Assembly: GCA_005656395.1 (NCBI GenBank)
Contig: SRSI01000037.1
Span: 62,001-126,000 of the forward strand
DNA: 64,000 bases
Direction: 5' to 3'
Source of the DNA: Strongyloides papillosus
Taxonomy: Eukaryota; Nematoda; Chromadorea; Rhabditida; Strongyloididae
Shown here: piece after piece, positions 15,101-27,100 of the stretch
Position numbering within the stretch: position 1 is the first letter of the stretch
How the letters are laid out: every line of letters starts with the position of its first letter
Notes under the pieces: model-generated
What the model was told of the DNA's origin: nothing
Seen by the model: the letters and a program-made list of their open reading frames with translations, nothing else
Database searches by the model: none
Position numbers and translations under genes: made by a program

Positions 15101-18100
15101 TAACTGAATCAATAGCAACCAAAGAAACTGTTGGATCTGAATCAACTGTATCCGGAGAAACAGAAGGAACACTAGTAACTGAATCAATAGCAACCAAAGA
15201 AACTGTTGGATCTGAATCAACTGTATCCGGAGAAACAGAAGGAACACTAGTAACTGAATCAACAGAAACCAAAGAAACTGTTGGATCTGAATCAACTGTA
15301 TCCGGAGAAACAGAAGGAACACTAGTAACTGAATCAATAGCAACCAAAGAAACTGTTGGATCTGAATCAACTGTATCCGGAGAAACAGAAGGAACACTAG
15401 TAACTGAATCAACAGAAACCAAAGAAACTGTTGGATCTGAATCAACTGTATCCGGAGAAACTAAAGCTACTGGTTCTGAAGAAACTGAAACACCAGTATC
15501 TGGAAACACAGAACCTTCTGAATACACTTATTCTACAATGACAGAAGAATCAGAAACACCAGTTTCATACTCAGAATACACAGAAATTACCGGACCAACA
15601 GAAACCAAAGAAACTGTTGGATCTGAATCAACTGTATCCGGAGAAACAGAAGGAACACTAGTAACTGAATCAACAGCAACCAAAGAAACTGTTGGATCTG
15701 AATCAACTGTATCCGGAGAAACTAAAGCTACTGGTTCTGAAGAAACGGAAACACCAGTATCTGGAAATACAGAGTCTTCTGAATTCACAAATCCATTTAA
15801 CAGTGATGAAACAGAAACACCAGCTACATACACCGATTATCCAGGAACATCAGAATCTGAATTTGCATCTAGTAGAGAAACTGTTTCAACTGTATCTGGT
15901 GAAACAGAAGGAACACTAGTAACCGAATCAACAGCAACCAAAGAAACTGTTGGATCTGAATCAACTGTATCTGGTGAAACCGAAGGAACACTAGTAACCG
16001 AATCAACAGCAACCAAAGAAACTGTTGGATCTGAATCAACTGTATCCGGAGAAACAGAAGGAACATTAGTAACTGAATCAATAGCAACCAAAGAAACTGT
16101 TGGATCTGAATCAACTGTATCTGGTGAAACCGAAGGAACACTAGTAACTGAATCAACAGAAACCAAAGAAACTGTTGGATCTGAATCAACTGTATCCGGA
16201 GAAACAGAAGGAACACTAGTAACTGAATCAATAGCAACCAAAGAAACTGTTGGATCTGAATCAACTGTATCCGGAGAAACAGAAGGAACACTAGTAACTG
16301 AATCAACAGAAACCAAAGAAACTGTTGGATCTGAATCAACTGTATCCGGAGAAACAGAAGGAACACTAGTAACTGAATCAATAGCAACCAAAGAAACTGT
16401 CGGATCTGAATCAACTGTATCTGGTGAAACAGAAGGAACATTAGTAACTGAATCAATAGCAACCAAAGAAACTGTTGGATCTGAATCAACTGTATCCGGA
16501 GAAACTAAAGCTACTGGTTCTGAAGAAACTGAAACACCAGTATCTGGAAACACAGAACCTTCTGAATACACTTATTCTACAATGACAGAAGAATCAGAAA
16601 CACCAGTTTCATACTCAGAATACACAGAAATTACCGGACCAACAGAAACCAAAGAAACTGTTGGATCTGAATCAACTGTATCTGGTGAAACCGAAGGAAC
16701 ACTAGTAACTGAATCAACAGAAACCAAAGAAACTGTTGGATCTGAATCAACTGTATCCGGAGAAACAGAAGGAACACTAGTAACTGAATCAATAGCAACC
16801 AAAGAAACTGTTGGATCTGAATCAACTGTATCCGGAGAAACAGAAGGAACACTAGTAACTGAATCAACAGAAACCAAAGAAACTGTTGGATCTGAATCAA
16901 CTGTATCCGGAGAAACAGAAGGAACACTAGTAACTGAATCAATAGCAACCAAAGAAACTGTCGGATCTGAATCAACTGTATCTGGTGAAACAGAAGGAAC
17001 ATTAGTAACTGAATCAATAGCAACCAAAGAAACTGTTGGATCTGAATCAACTGTATCCGGAGAAACTAAAGCTACTGGTTCTGAAGAAACTGAAACACCA
17101 GTATCTGGAAACACAGAACCTTCTGAATACACTTATTCTACAATGACAGAAGAATCAGAAACACCAGTTTCATACTCAGAATACACAGAAATTACCGGAC
17201 CAACAGAAACCAAAGAAACTGTCGGATCTGAATCAACTATATCTGGTGAAACCGAAGGAACACTAGTAACCGAATCAACAGCAACCAAAGAAACTGTTGC
17301 ATCTGAATCAACTGTATCTGGTGAAACAGAAGGAACATTAGTAACTGAATCAACAGCAACCAAAGAAACTGTCGGATCTGAATCAACTGTATCTGGTGAA
17401 ACCGAAGGAACACTAGTAACCGAATCAACAGCAACCAAAGAAACTGTTGGATCTGAATCAACTGTATCTGGTGAAACCGAAGGAACACTAGTAACTGAAT
17501 CAACAGAAACCAAAGAAACTGTTGGATCTGAATCAACTGTATCTGGTGAAACAGAAGGAACACTAGTAACCGAATCAACAGCAACCAAAGAAACTGTTGG
17601 ATCTGAATCAACTGTATCCGGAGAAACTAAAGCTACTGGTTCTGAAGAAACTGAAACACCAGTATCTGGAAACACAGAACCTTCTGAATACACTTATTCT
17701 ACAATGACAGAAGAATCAGAAACACCAGTTTCATACTCAGAATACACAGAAATTTCTGGACCAACAGAAACCAAAGAAACTGTTGGATCTGAATCAACTG
17801 TATCCGGAGAAACAGAAGGAACACTAGTAACTGAATCAACAGCAACCAAAGAAACTGTTGGATCTGAATCAACTGTATCCGGAGAAACTAAAGCTACTGG
17901 TTCTGAAGAAACGGAAACACCAGTATCTGGAAATACAGAGTCTTCTGAATTCACAAATCCATTTAACAGTGATGAAACAGAAACACCAGCTACATACACC
18001 GATTATCCAGGAACATCAGAATCTGAATTTGCATCTAGTAGAGAAACTGTTTCAACTGTATCTGGTGAAACAGAAGGAACACTAGTAACCGAATCAACAG

Positions 18101-21100
18101 CAACCAAAGAAACTGTCGGATCTGAATCAACTGTATCTGGTGAAACCGAAGGAACACTAGTAACCGAATCAACAGCAACCAAAGAAACTGTTGCATCTGA
18201 ATCAACTGTATCTGGTGAAACAGAAGGAACATTAGTAACTGAATCAATAGCAACCAAAGAAACTGTTGGATCTGAATCAACTGTATCCGGAGAAACAGAA
18301 GGAACACTAGTAACTGAATCAACAGAAACCAAAGAAACTGTTGGATCTGAATCAACTGTATCCGGAGAAACAGAAGGAACACTAGTAACTGAATCAATAG
18401 CAACCAAAGAAACTGTCGGATCTGAATCAACTGTATCTGGTGAAACAGAAGGAACATTAGTAACTGAATCAATAGCAACCAAAGAAACTGTTGGATCTGA
18501 ATCAACTGTATCCGGAGAAACTAAAGCTACTGGTTCTGAAGAAACTGAAACACCAGTATCTGGAAACACAGAACCTTCTGAATACACTTATTCTACAATG
18601 ACAGAAGAATCAGAAACACCAGTTTCATACTCAGAATACACAGAAATTTCTGGACCAACAGAAACCAAAGAAACTGTTGGATCTGAATCAACTGTATCCG
18701 GAGAAACAGAAGGAACACTAGTAACCGAATCAACAGCAACCAAAGAAACTGTTGGATCTGAATCAACTGTATCCGGAGAAACTAAAGCTACTGGTTCTGA
18801 AGAAACTGAAACACCAGTATCTGGAAATACAGAGTCTTCTGAATTCACAAATCCATTTAACAGTGATGAAACAGAAACACCAGCTACATACACCGATTAT
18901 CCAGGAACATCAGAATCTGAATTTGCATCTAGTAGAGAAACTGTTTCAACTGTATCTGGTGAAACAGAAGGAACACTAGTAACCGAATCAACAGCAACCA
19001 AAGAAACTGTCGGATCTGAATCAACTGTATCTGGTGAAACCGAAGGAACACTAGTAACCGAATCAACAGCAACCAAAGAAACTGTTGGATCTGAATCAAC
19101 TGTATCTGGAGAAACTAAAGCTACCGGTTCTGAAGAAACAGAAACACCAGTATCTGGAAATACAGAGTCTTCTGAATTCACATATCCATTTAACACTGAT
19201 GAAACAGAAACACCAGCTACATACACCGATTATCCAGGAACATCAGAATCTGAATTTGCATCTAATGGAGAAACTGTTTCAACTGTATCTGGTGAAACAG
19301 AAGGAACACTAGTAACTGAATCAATAGCAACCAAAGAAACTGTAGGATCTGAATCAACTGTATCCGGAGAAACTAAAGCTACTGGTTCTGAAGAAACAGA
19401 AACACCAGTATCTGGAAACACAGAACCTTCTGAATACACTGATTCTACAATGACAGAAGAATCAGAAACACCAGTTTCATACTCAGAATACACAGAAATT
19501 ACCGGACCAACAGAAACCAAAGAAACTGTCGGATCTGAATCAACTGTATCTGGTGAAACCGAAGGAACACTAGTAACCGAATCAACAGCAACCAAAGAAA
19601 CTGTCGGATCTGAATCAACTGTATCTGGTGAAACAGAAGGAACACTAGTAACTGAATCAATAGCAACCAAAGAAACTGTCGGATCTGAATCAACTGTATC
19701 TGGTGAAACAGAAGGAACACTAGTAACCGAATCAACAGCAACCAAAGAAACTGTTGGATCTGAATCAACTGTATCCGGAGAAACTAAAGCTACTGGTTCT
19801 GAAGAAACGGAAACACCAGTATCTGGAAACACAGAACCTTCTGAATACACTGATTCTACAATGACAGAAGAATCAGAAACACCAGTTTCATACTCAGAAT
19901 ACACAGAAATTTCTGGACCAACAGAAACCAAAGAAACTGTCGGATCTGAATCAACTGTATCTGGTGAAACCGAAGGAACACTAGTAACCGAATCAACAGC
20001 AACCAAAGAAACTGTTGGATCTGAATCAACTGTATCCGGAGAAACAGAAGGAACATTAGTAACTGAATCAATAGCAACCAAAGAAACTATTGGATCTGAA
20101 TCAACTGTATCTGGTGAAACCGAAGGAACACTAGTAACTGAATCAACAGAAACCAAAGAAACTGTCGGATCTGAATCAACTGTATCTGGTGAAACCGAAG
20201 GAACACTAGTAACTGAATCAACAGAAACCAAAGAAACTGTTGGATCTGAATCAACTGTATCCGGAGAAACAGAAGGAACACTAGTAACTGAATCAATAGC
20301 AACCAAAGAAACTGTTGCATCTGAATCAACTGTATCTGGTGAAACAGAAGGAACACTAGTAACTGAATCAACAGAAACCAAAGAAACTGTCGGATCTGAA
20401 TCAACTGTATCCGGAGAAACTAAAGCTACTGGTTCTGAAGAAACGGAAACACCAGTATCTGGAAACACAGAACCTTCTGAATACACTGATTCTACAATGA
20501 CAGAAGAATCAGAAACACCAGTTTCATACTCAGAATACACAGAAATTTCTGGACCAACAGAAACCAAAGAAACTGTCGGATCTGAATCAACTGTATCTGG
20601 TGAAACCGAAGGAACACTAGTAACTGAATCAACAGCAATCAAAGAAACTGTTGGATCTGAATCAACTGTATCTGGTGAAACCGAAGGAACACTAGTAACT
20701 GAATCAACAGAAACCAAAGAAACTGTTGGATCTGAATCAACTGTATCCGGAGAAACAGAAGGAACACTAGTAACTGAATCAATAGCAACCAAAGAAACTG
20801 TTGGATCTGAATCAACTGTATCCGGAGAAACTAAAGCTACTGGTTCTGAAGAAACTGAAACACCAGTATCTGGAAATACAGAGTCTTCTGAATTCACATA
20901 TCCATTTAACAGTGATGAAACAGAAACACCAGCTACATACACCGATTATCCAGGAACATCAGAATCTGAATTTGCATCTAGTGGAGAAACTGTTTCAACT
21001 GTATCTGGTGAAACAGAAGGAACACTAGTAACCGAATCAAGAGCAACCAAAGAAACTGTTGGATCTGAATCAACTGTATCCGGAGAAACAGAAGGAACAC

Positions 21101-24100
21101 TAGTAACCGAATCAACAGCAACCAAAGAAACTGTTGGATCTGAATCAACTGTATCCGGAGAAACAGAAGGAACATTAGTAACTGAATCAATAGCAACCAA
21201 AGAAACTGTTGCATCTGAATCAACTGTATCTGGTGAAACCGAAGGAACACTAGTAACTGAATCAACAGAAACCAAAGAAACTGTCGGATCTGAATCAACT
21301 GTATCTGGTGAAACCGAAGGAACACTAGTAACTGAATCAACAGAAACCAAAGAAACTGTTGGATCTGAATCAACTGTATCCGGAGAAACAGAAGGAACAC
21401 TAGTAACTGAATCAATAGCAACCAAAGAAACTGTTGGATCTGAATCAACTGTATCCGGAGAAACAGAAGGAACACTAGTAACTGAATCAACAGAAACCAA
21501 AGAAACTGTTGGATCTGAATCAACTGTATCCGGAGAAACTAAAGCTACTGGTTCTGAAGAAACTGAAACACCAGTATCTGGAAATACAGAGTCTTCTGAA
21601 TTCACATATCCATTTAACAGTGATGAAACAGAAACACCAGCTACATACACCGATTATCCAGGAACATCAGAATCTGAATTTGCATCTAGTGGAGAAACTG
21701 TTTCAACTGTATCTGGTGAAACAGAAGGAACACTAGTAACCGAATCAAGAGCAACCAAAGAAACTGTTGGATCTGAATCAACTGTATCCGGAGAAACAGA
21801 AGGAACATTAGTAACTGAATCAATAGCAACCAAAGAAACTGTCGGATCTGAATCAACTGTATCCGGAGAAACTAAAGCTACTGGTTCTGAAGAAACTGAA
21901 ACACCAGTATCTGGAAACACAGAACCTTCTGAATACACTTATTCTACAATGACAGAAGAATCAGAAACACCAGTTTCATACTCAGAATACACAGAAATTT
22001 CTGGACCAACAGAAACCAAAGAAACTGTTGGATCTGAATCAACTGTATCTGGTGAAACAGAAGGAACACTAGTAACTGAATCAATAGCAACCAAAGAAAC
22101 TGTTGGATCTGAATCAACTGTATCCGGAGAAACAGAAGGAACATTAGTAACTGAATCAATAGCAACCAAAGAAACTGTTGGATCTGAATCAACTGTATCC
22201 GGAGAAACTAAAGCTACTGGTTCTGAAGAAACTGAAACACCAGTATCTGGAAATACAGAGTCTTCTGAATTCACATATCCATTTAACAGTGATGAAACAG
22301 AAACACCAGCTACATACACCGATTATCCAGGAACATCAGAATCTGAATTTGCATCTAGTGGAGAAACTGTTTCAACTGTATCTGGTGAAACAGAAGGAAC
22401 ACTAGTAACCGAATCAAGAGCAACCAAAGAAACTGTTGGATCTGAATCAACTGTATCCGGAGAAACAGAAGGAACATTAGTAACTGAATCAATAGCAACC
22501 AAAGAAACTGTCGGATCTGAATCAACTGTATCCGGAGAAACTAAAGCTACTGGTTCTGAAGAAACTGAAACACCAGTATCTGGAAACACAGAACCTTCTG
22601 AATACACTTATTCTACAATGACAGAAGAATCAGAAACACCAGTTTCATACTCAGAATACACAGAAATTTCTGGACCAACAGAAACCAAAGAAACTGTTGG
22701 ATCTGAATCAACTGTATCCGGAGAAACAGAAGGAACACTAGTAACCGAATCAAGAGCAACCAAAGAAACTGTTGGATCTGAATCAACTGTATCCGGAGAA
22801 ACAGAAGGAACATTAGTAACCGAATCAACAGCAACCAAAGAAACTGTTGCATCTGAATCAACTGTATCTGGTGAAACAGAAGGAACACTAGTAACCGAAT
22901 CAACAGCAACCAAAGAAACTGTTGGATCTGAATCAACTGTATCCGGAGAAACAGAAGGAACACTAGTAACCGAATATACAGAAACCAAAGAAACTGTTGG
23001 ATCTGAATCAACTGTATCCGGAGAAACTAAAGCTACTGGTTCTGAAGAAACGGAAACACCAGTATCTGGAAACACAGAACCTTCTGAATACACTTATTCT
23101 ACAATGACAGAAGAATCAGAAACACCAGTTTCATACTCAGAATACACAGAAATTTCTGGACCAACAGAAACCAAAGAAACTGTCGGATCTGAATCAACTG
23201 TATCTGGTGAAACAGAAGGAACACTAGTAACCGAATCAACAGAAAGCAAAGAAACTGTTGCATCTGAATCAACTGTATCTGGTGAAACCGAAGGAACACT
23301 AGTAACCGAATCAACAGCAACCAAAGAAACTGTTGGATCTGAATCAACTGTATCTGGTGAAACCGAAGGAACACTAGCAACCGAATCAACAGCAACCAAA
23401 GAAACTGTTGGATCTGAATCAACTGTATCCGGAGAAACAGAAGGAACACTAGTAACTGAATCAATAGCAACCAAAGAAACTGTTGGATCTGAATCAACTG
23501 TATCCGGAGAAACAGAAGGAACACTAGTAACTGAATCAATAGCAACCAAAGAAACTGTTGGATCTGAATCAACTGTATCCGGAGAAACTAAAGCTACTGG
23601 TTCTGAAGAAACAGAAACACCTATATTTAGAAATACAGAGTCTTCTGAATTCACATATCCATTTATCACTCATGAAACAGAATCACCAGCTACATACACC
23701 GATTATCAAGGAACATCAGAATCTGAATTTGCATCTAGTAGAGAAACTGTTTCAACTGTATCTGGAGAAACTGAAGGAACACTAGTAACTGAGTCAATAG
23801 CAACCAAAGAAACTGTTGCATCTGAATCAACTGTATCTCGCGAAACTAGGGTTACTGGTTCTGAAGCAACAGAAACGCCTGTATCTGGAATGACACGTTC
23901 AACAATGTTTGAAGGTTTCGGATCATCAGAAACTTCAGTATCTGGAAACACAGAACCTTCTGAATACACTTATTCTACAATGACAGAAGAATCAGAAACA
24001 CCAGTTTCATATTCAGAATACACAGAAATTACCGGACCAACAGAAACCAAAGAAACTGTCGGATCTGAATCAACTGTATCTGGTGCAACAGAAGGAACAC

Positions 24101-27100
24101 TAGTAACTGAATCAACAGCAATCAAAGAAACTGTTGGATCTGAATCAACTGTATCTGGTGAAACTGAAGGAACACTAGTAACTGAATCAACAGCAAGTAG
24201 AGAAACTGCCGGATCTGAATCAACTGTATCTGGTGAAACTAGGGTTACTGGTTCTGAAGCAACAGAAACGCCTGTATCTGGAATGACACGTTCAACAATG
24301 TTTGAAGGTTTCGGATCATCAGAAACTCCAGTATCTGGAAACACAGAATCTTCTGAATACACTTATTCTACAATGACAGAAGAATCAGAAACACCAGTTT
24401 CATATTCAGAATACACAGAAATTACCGGACCAACAGAAACCAAAGAAACTATCGGATCTGAATCAACTGTATCTGGTGAAACTGAAGGAACACTAGTAAC
24501 CGAATCAACAGAAACCAAAGAAACTGTTGGATCTGAATCAACTGTATCTGGTGAAACTGAAGGAACACTAGTAACTGAATCAACAGCAAGTAGAGAAACT
24601 GTCGGATCTGAATCAACTGTATCTGGTGAAACTAGGGTTACTGGTTCTGAAGCAACAGAAACGCCTGTATCTGGAATGACACGTTCAACAATGTTTGAAG
24701 GTTTCGGATCATCAGAAACTCCAGTATCTGGAAACACAGAATCTTCTGAATACACTTATTCTACAATGACAGAAGAATTAGAAACACCAGCATCATATTC
24801 AGAGTACACAGAAATTTCTGGACCAACAGCAACCAAAGAAACTGTCGGATTTGAATCAACTGTATCTGGTGAAACTGAAGGAACACTACTAACTGAATCA
24901 ACAGCAAGTAGAGAAACTGTCGAATCTGAATCAACTGTATCTGGTGAAACTAGGGTTACTGGTTCTGAAGCAACAGAAACGCCTGTATCTGGAATGACAC
25001 GTTCAACAATGTTTGAAGGTTTCGGATCATCAGAAACTCCAGTATCTGGAAACACAAAACCTTCCGAATACACTTATTCTACAATGACAGAAGAACCAGA
25101 AACACCAGCATCATATTCAGAATACACAGAATTCTCTGGACCAACAGCAACCAAAGAAACCGTCGGATCTGAATCAACTGTATCCGGTGAAACTGAAGGA
25201 ACACTACTAACTGAATCAACAGCAAGTAGAGAAACAGAAGGTTTTGAATCAACTGTATCTGGTGGAACTGAAGCTACTGTTTCTGAAGGAGCAGAAACTA
25301 CGGAAACGCGAGTATCTGGAATGACAAGGTCAACAATATCTGTAGGTTTCGAATCATCAGAAACACCAATACCCGGAAATACAGAACCTTCTGAATACAC
25401 ATATTCTACAATAACTGAAGAATCAGAAACACCAGCTTCATATTCAGAATACACAGAAATTTATGGATCTACATTCACTAAGGAAACTGAACCGTCTGAA
25501 TCATCTGTATCTGGAGAAACAAAAACAACTGGAAGTCAAGGAACTAAAGAATTAATTACAACTGAAGAAACTGGAACAACTTCTGGTGAAGGATTTGAAA
25601 CAACACCAATTCAAACATCATGTGTTACTGAAACTGCACAAACTGTTGAAACAGAAAAATATGAACCACCAGTGTCATATCCAGAATATCCAGGAACAAC
25701 AGAATCTGAAAACACTAAAGGAACTGGAAGTTCCGAAGCAACTAGATCTGTCGAAACAGGAGCAACTGAAACTAAAGAAACTGAAGCTACATATAATAGT
25801 TATTCAGGAGAGTCAGATACACCTGTGTCATATGCAGAATATACAGAAACACAGGAAACAAAGTCTACTTCTGAACCTGAATTGACTGTATCTGGTGAAA
25901 CCGAAGGTACTCTTTCTAAAGAAACTGAAACAACTGAAATGCCTATATCTGGAATAACAGAATCAACAATGTTTGAAAGTTTCAGATCATCAGAAACACC
26001 AGCATCTGAAAATACAGAGCCTTCCGAATACACATACCACACAATGACTGAGAAATCAGAAACACCAGTTTCATATTCAGAATACACAGAAATTTCTGGA
26101 CCGACAGTAACCAAAGAAACTGTTGGATCTGAATTAACTGTATCTGGTGAAACTGAAGGAACACTAGTAACTGAATCAACAGCAAGTAAAGAAACTGTTG
26201 GATCTGAGTCATCTGTATCTGGTGAAACTGAGACTACTCTTTCTGAAGGAACTAAAACAACACCTGTATCTATGCGATCATCTGAATTTACATATTCTAG
26301 TTTCTACGAAACTTCTGAATCTGTTGAAAGTTCTGAACCAAGTGGTACTGGCGTAACTTCATCAACTATTCCTCGTGAAACAGAAACAACGGAGTCACCA
26401 ACATCTATAGAAACAGAAGCTACTGTATCTGGTGAACCAGAAACAACCATCTCTGAAGAAAGTGAGACATCCGAATACCCAGATGTCACTGATTATGAAA
26501 ACGAAGAAACTTCAGCAACATATTCAGAATATTCTGAAAGTACAGAACCGAATGCTCATATAGAAACTAGATCTACAGGCAAGACACAGTCTTTCGAAAC
26601 AGACACTCCAGTTACTTATCCAGAATTTGAAGAAACACGAGTGACAACTGATGATGATATTGGTGAAACAACTATTGAAGAACTAGGATCATCCGAATTT
26701 AGTACTCCTTTAGTACAAAAAGAATCCGAAATACCTGAATCTACTAGTTTAACGGAAGAACCACTTGCATCAACTGGAACTGATTATGATATTGGTCATA
26801 CAACTACTGAAGAACCTGGAGCATCCGAATACACAGAAGAAACGGAAAATCCTTCTACCTATTCAGAATACTTAGAATCAACTCTCAGTCAAAAAACTGA
26901 ACCCGCAATTTCTCAAACACCAGAATCAGAAGGTTCTTCTTATTACGAAACTGATGCTCCTGCTACATATCCTGAATATCCAGTAACTTCAGAATCCACT
27001 GATAATCAAAGTACTGAATCTAAGAATACTACAGAATGCGAATACAGCGATAAAACTGATATACCGGCAACTTATACTGATTATCCTGAAGCCACAAGTG

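Larger units (their letters stand above)
403..23700 (+). repeat. Two alternating Tyr-rich modules (B1 and B2) interspersed in the 75-bp array
   Basis: Both start with GETKATGSEETETPVSGNTE. B1 continues PSEYTYSTMTEESETP, then VSYSEYTEI and GPTETKET. B2 continues SSEFTNPFNSDETETP or SSEFTYPFN(S/T)DETETP, then ATYTDYPGTSESEF and ASSRETVSTVSGE. B1 examples: 409-560, 1945-2090, 9303-9450. B2 examples: 1054-1230, 6741-6910, 10129-10300. They give the protein a regular supply of tyrosines flanked by acidic residues (YSEY, YTDY). Confidence 0.9.
185..25260 (+). repeat. 75-bp coding minisatellite (25-residue unit), on the order of 200 copies
   Basis: The unit reads TEGTLVTES + [T-A, I-A or T-E] + TKETVGSESTVSGE. 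It recurs in runs of about 1 to 10, between longer modules. Variation is mostly at third codon positions (GTC/GTT, TCTGGT/TCCGGA, ACCGAA/ACTGAA) and at a few amino-acid positions: STATK, SIATK or STETK, and VGSES, VASES or VVSES. The period is a multiple of three, so all frames stay open over long stretches. The copy number is an estimate from module spacing, not a count. Confidence 0.93.

Noticed and set aside
19230..20942. Long antisense reading frames in the array (up to 570 residues, SVDSVTSVPSVSPDTV-type text)
   Set aside because: The 75-bp unit is a multiple of three and has no stop in two antisense frames, so they are open automatically. They end wherever a module brings a stop. The sense frame alone continues into the unique C-terminal region.
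1..25260. A CRISPR-like or bacterial repeat array
   Set aside because: Units are contiguous, protein-coding and lack unique spacers. The window is eukaryotic, with spliced genes.
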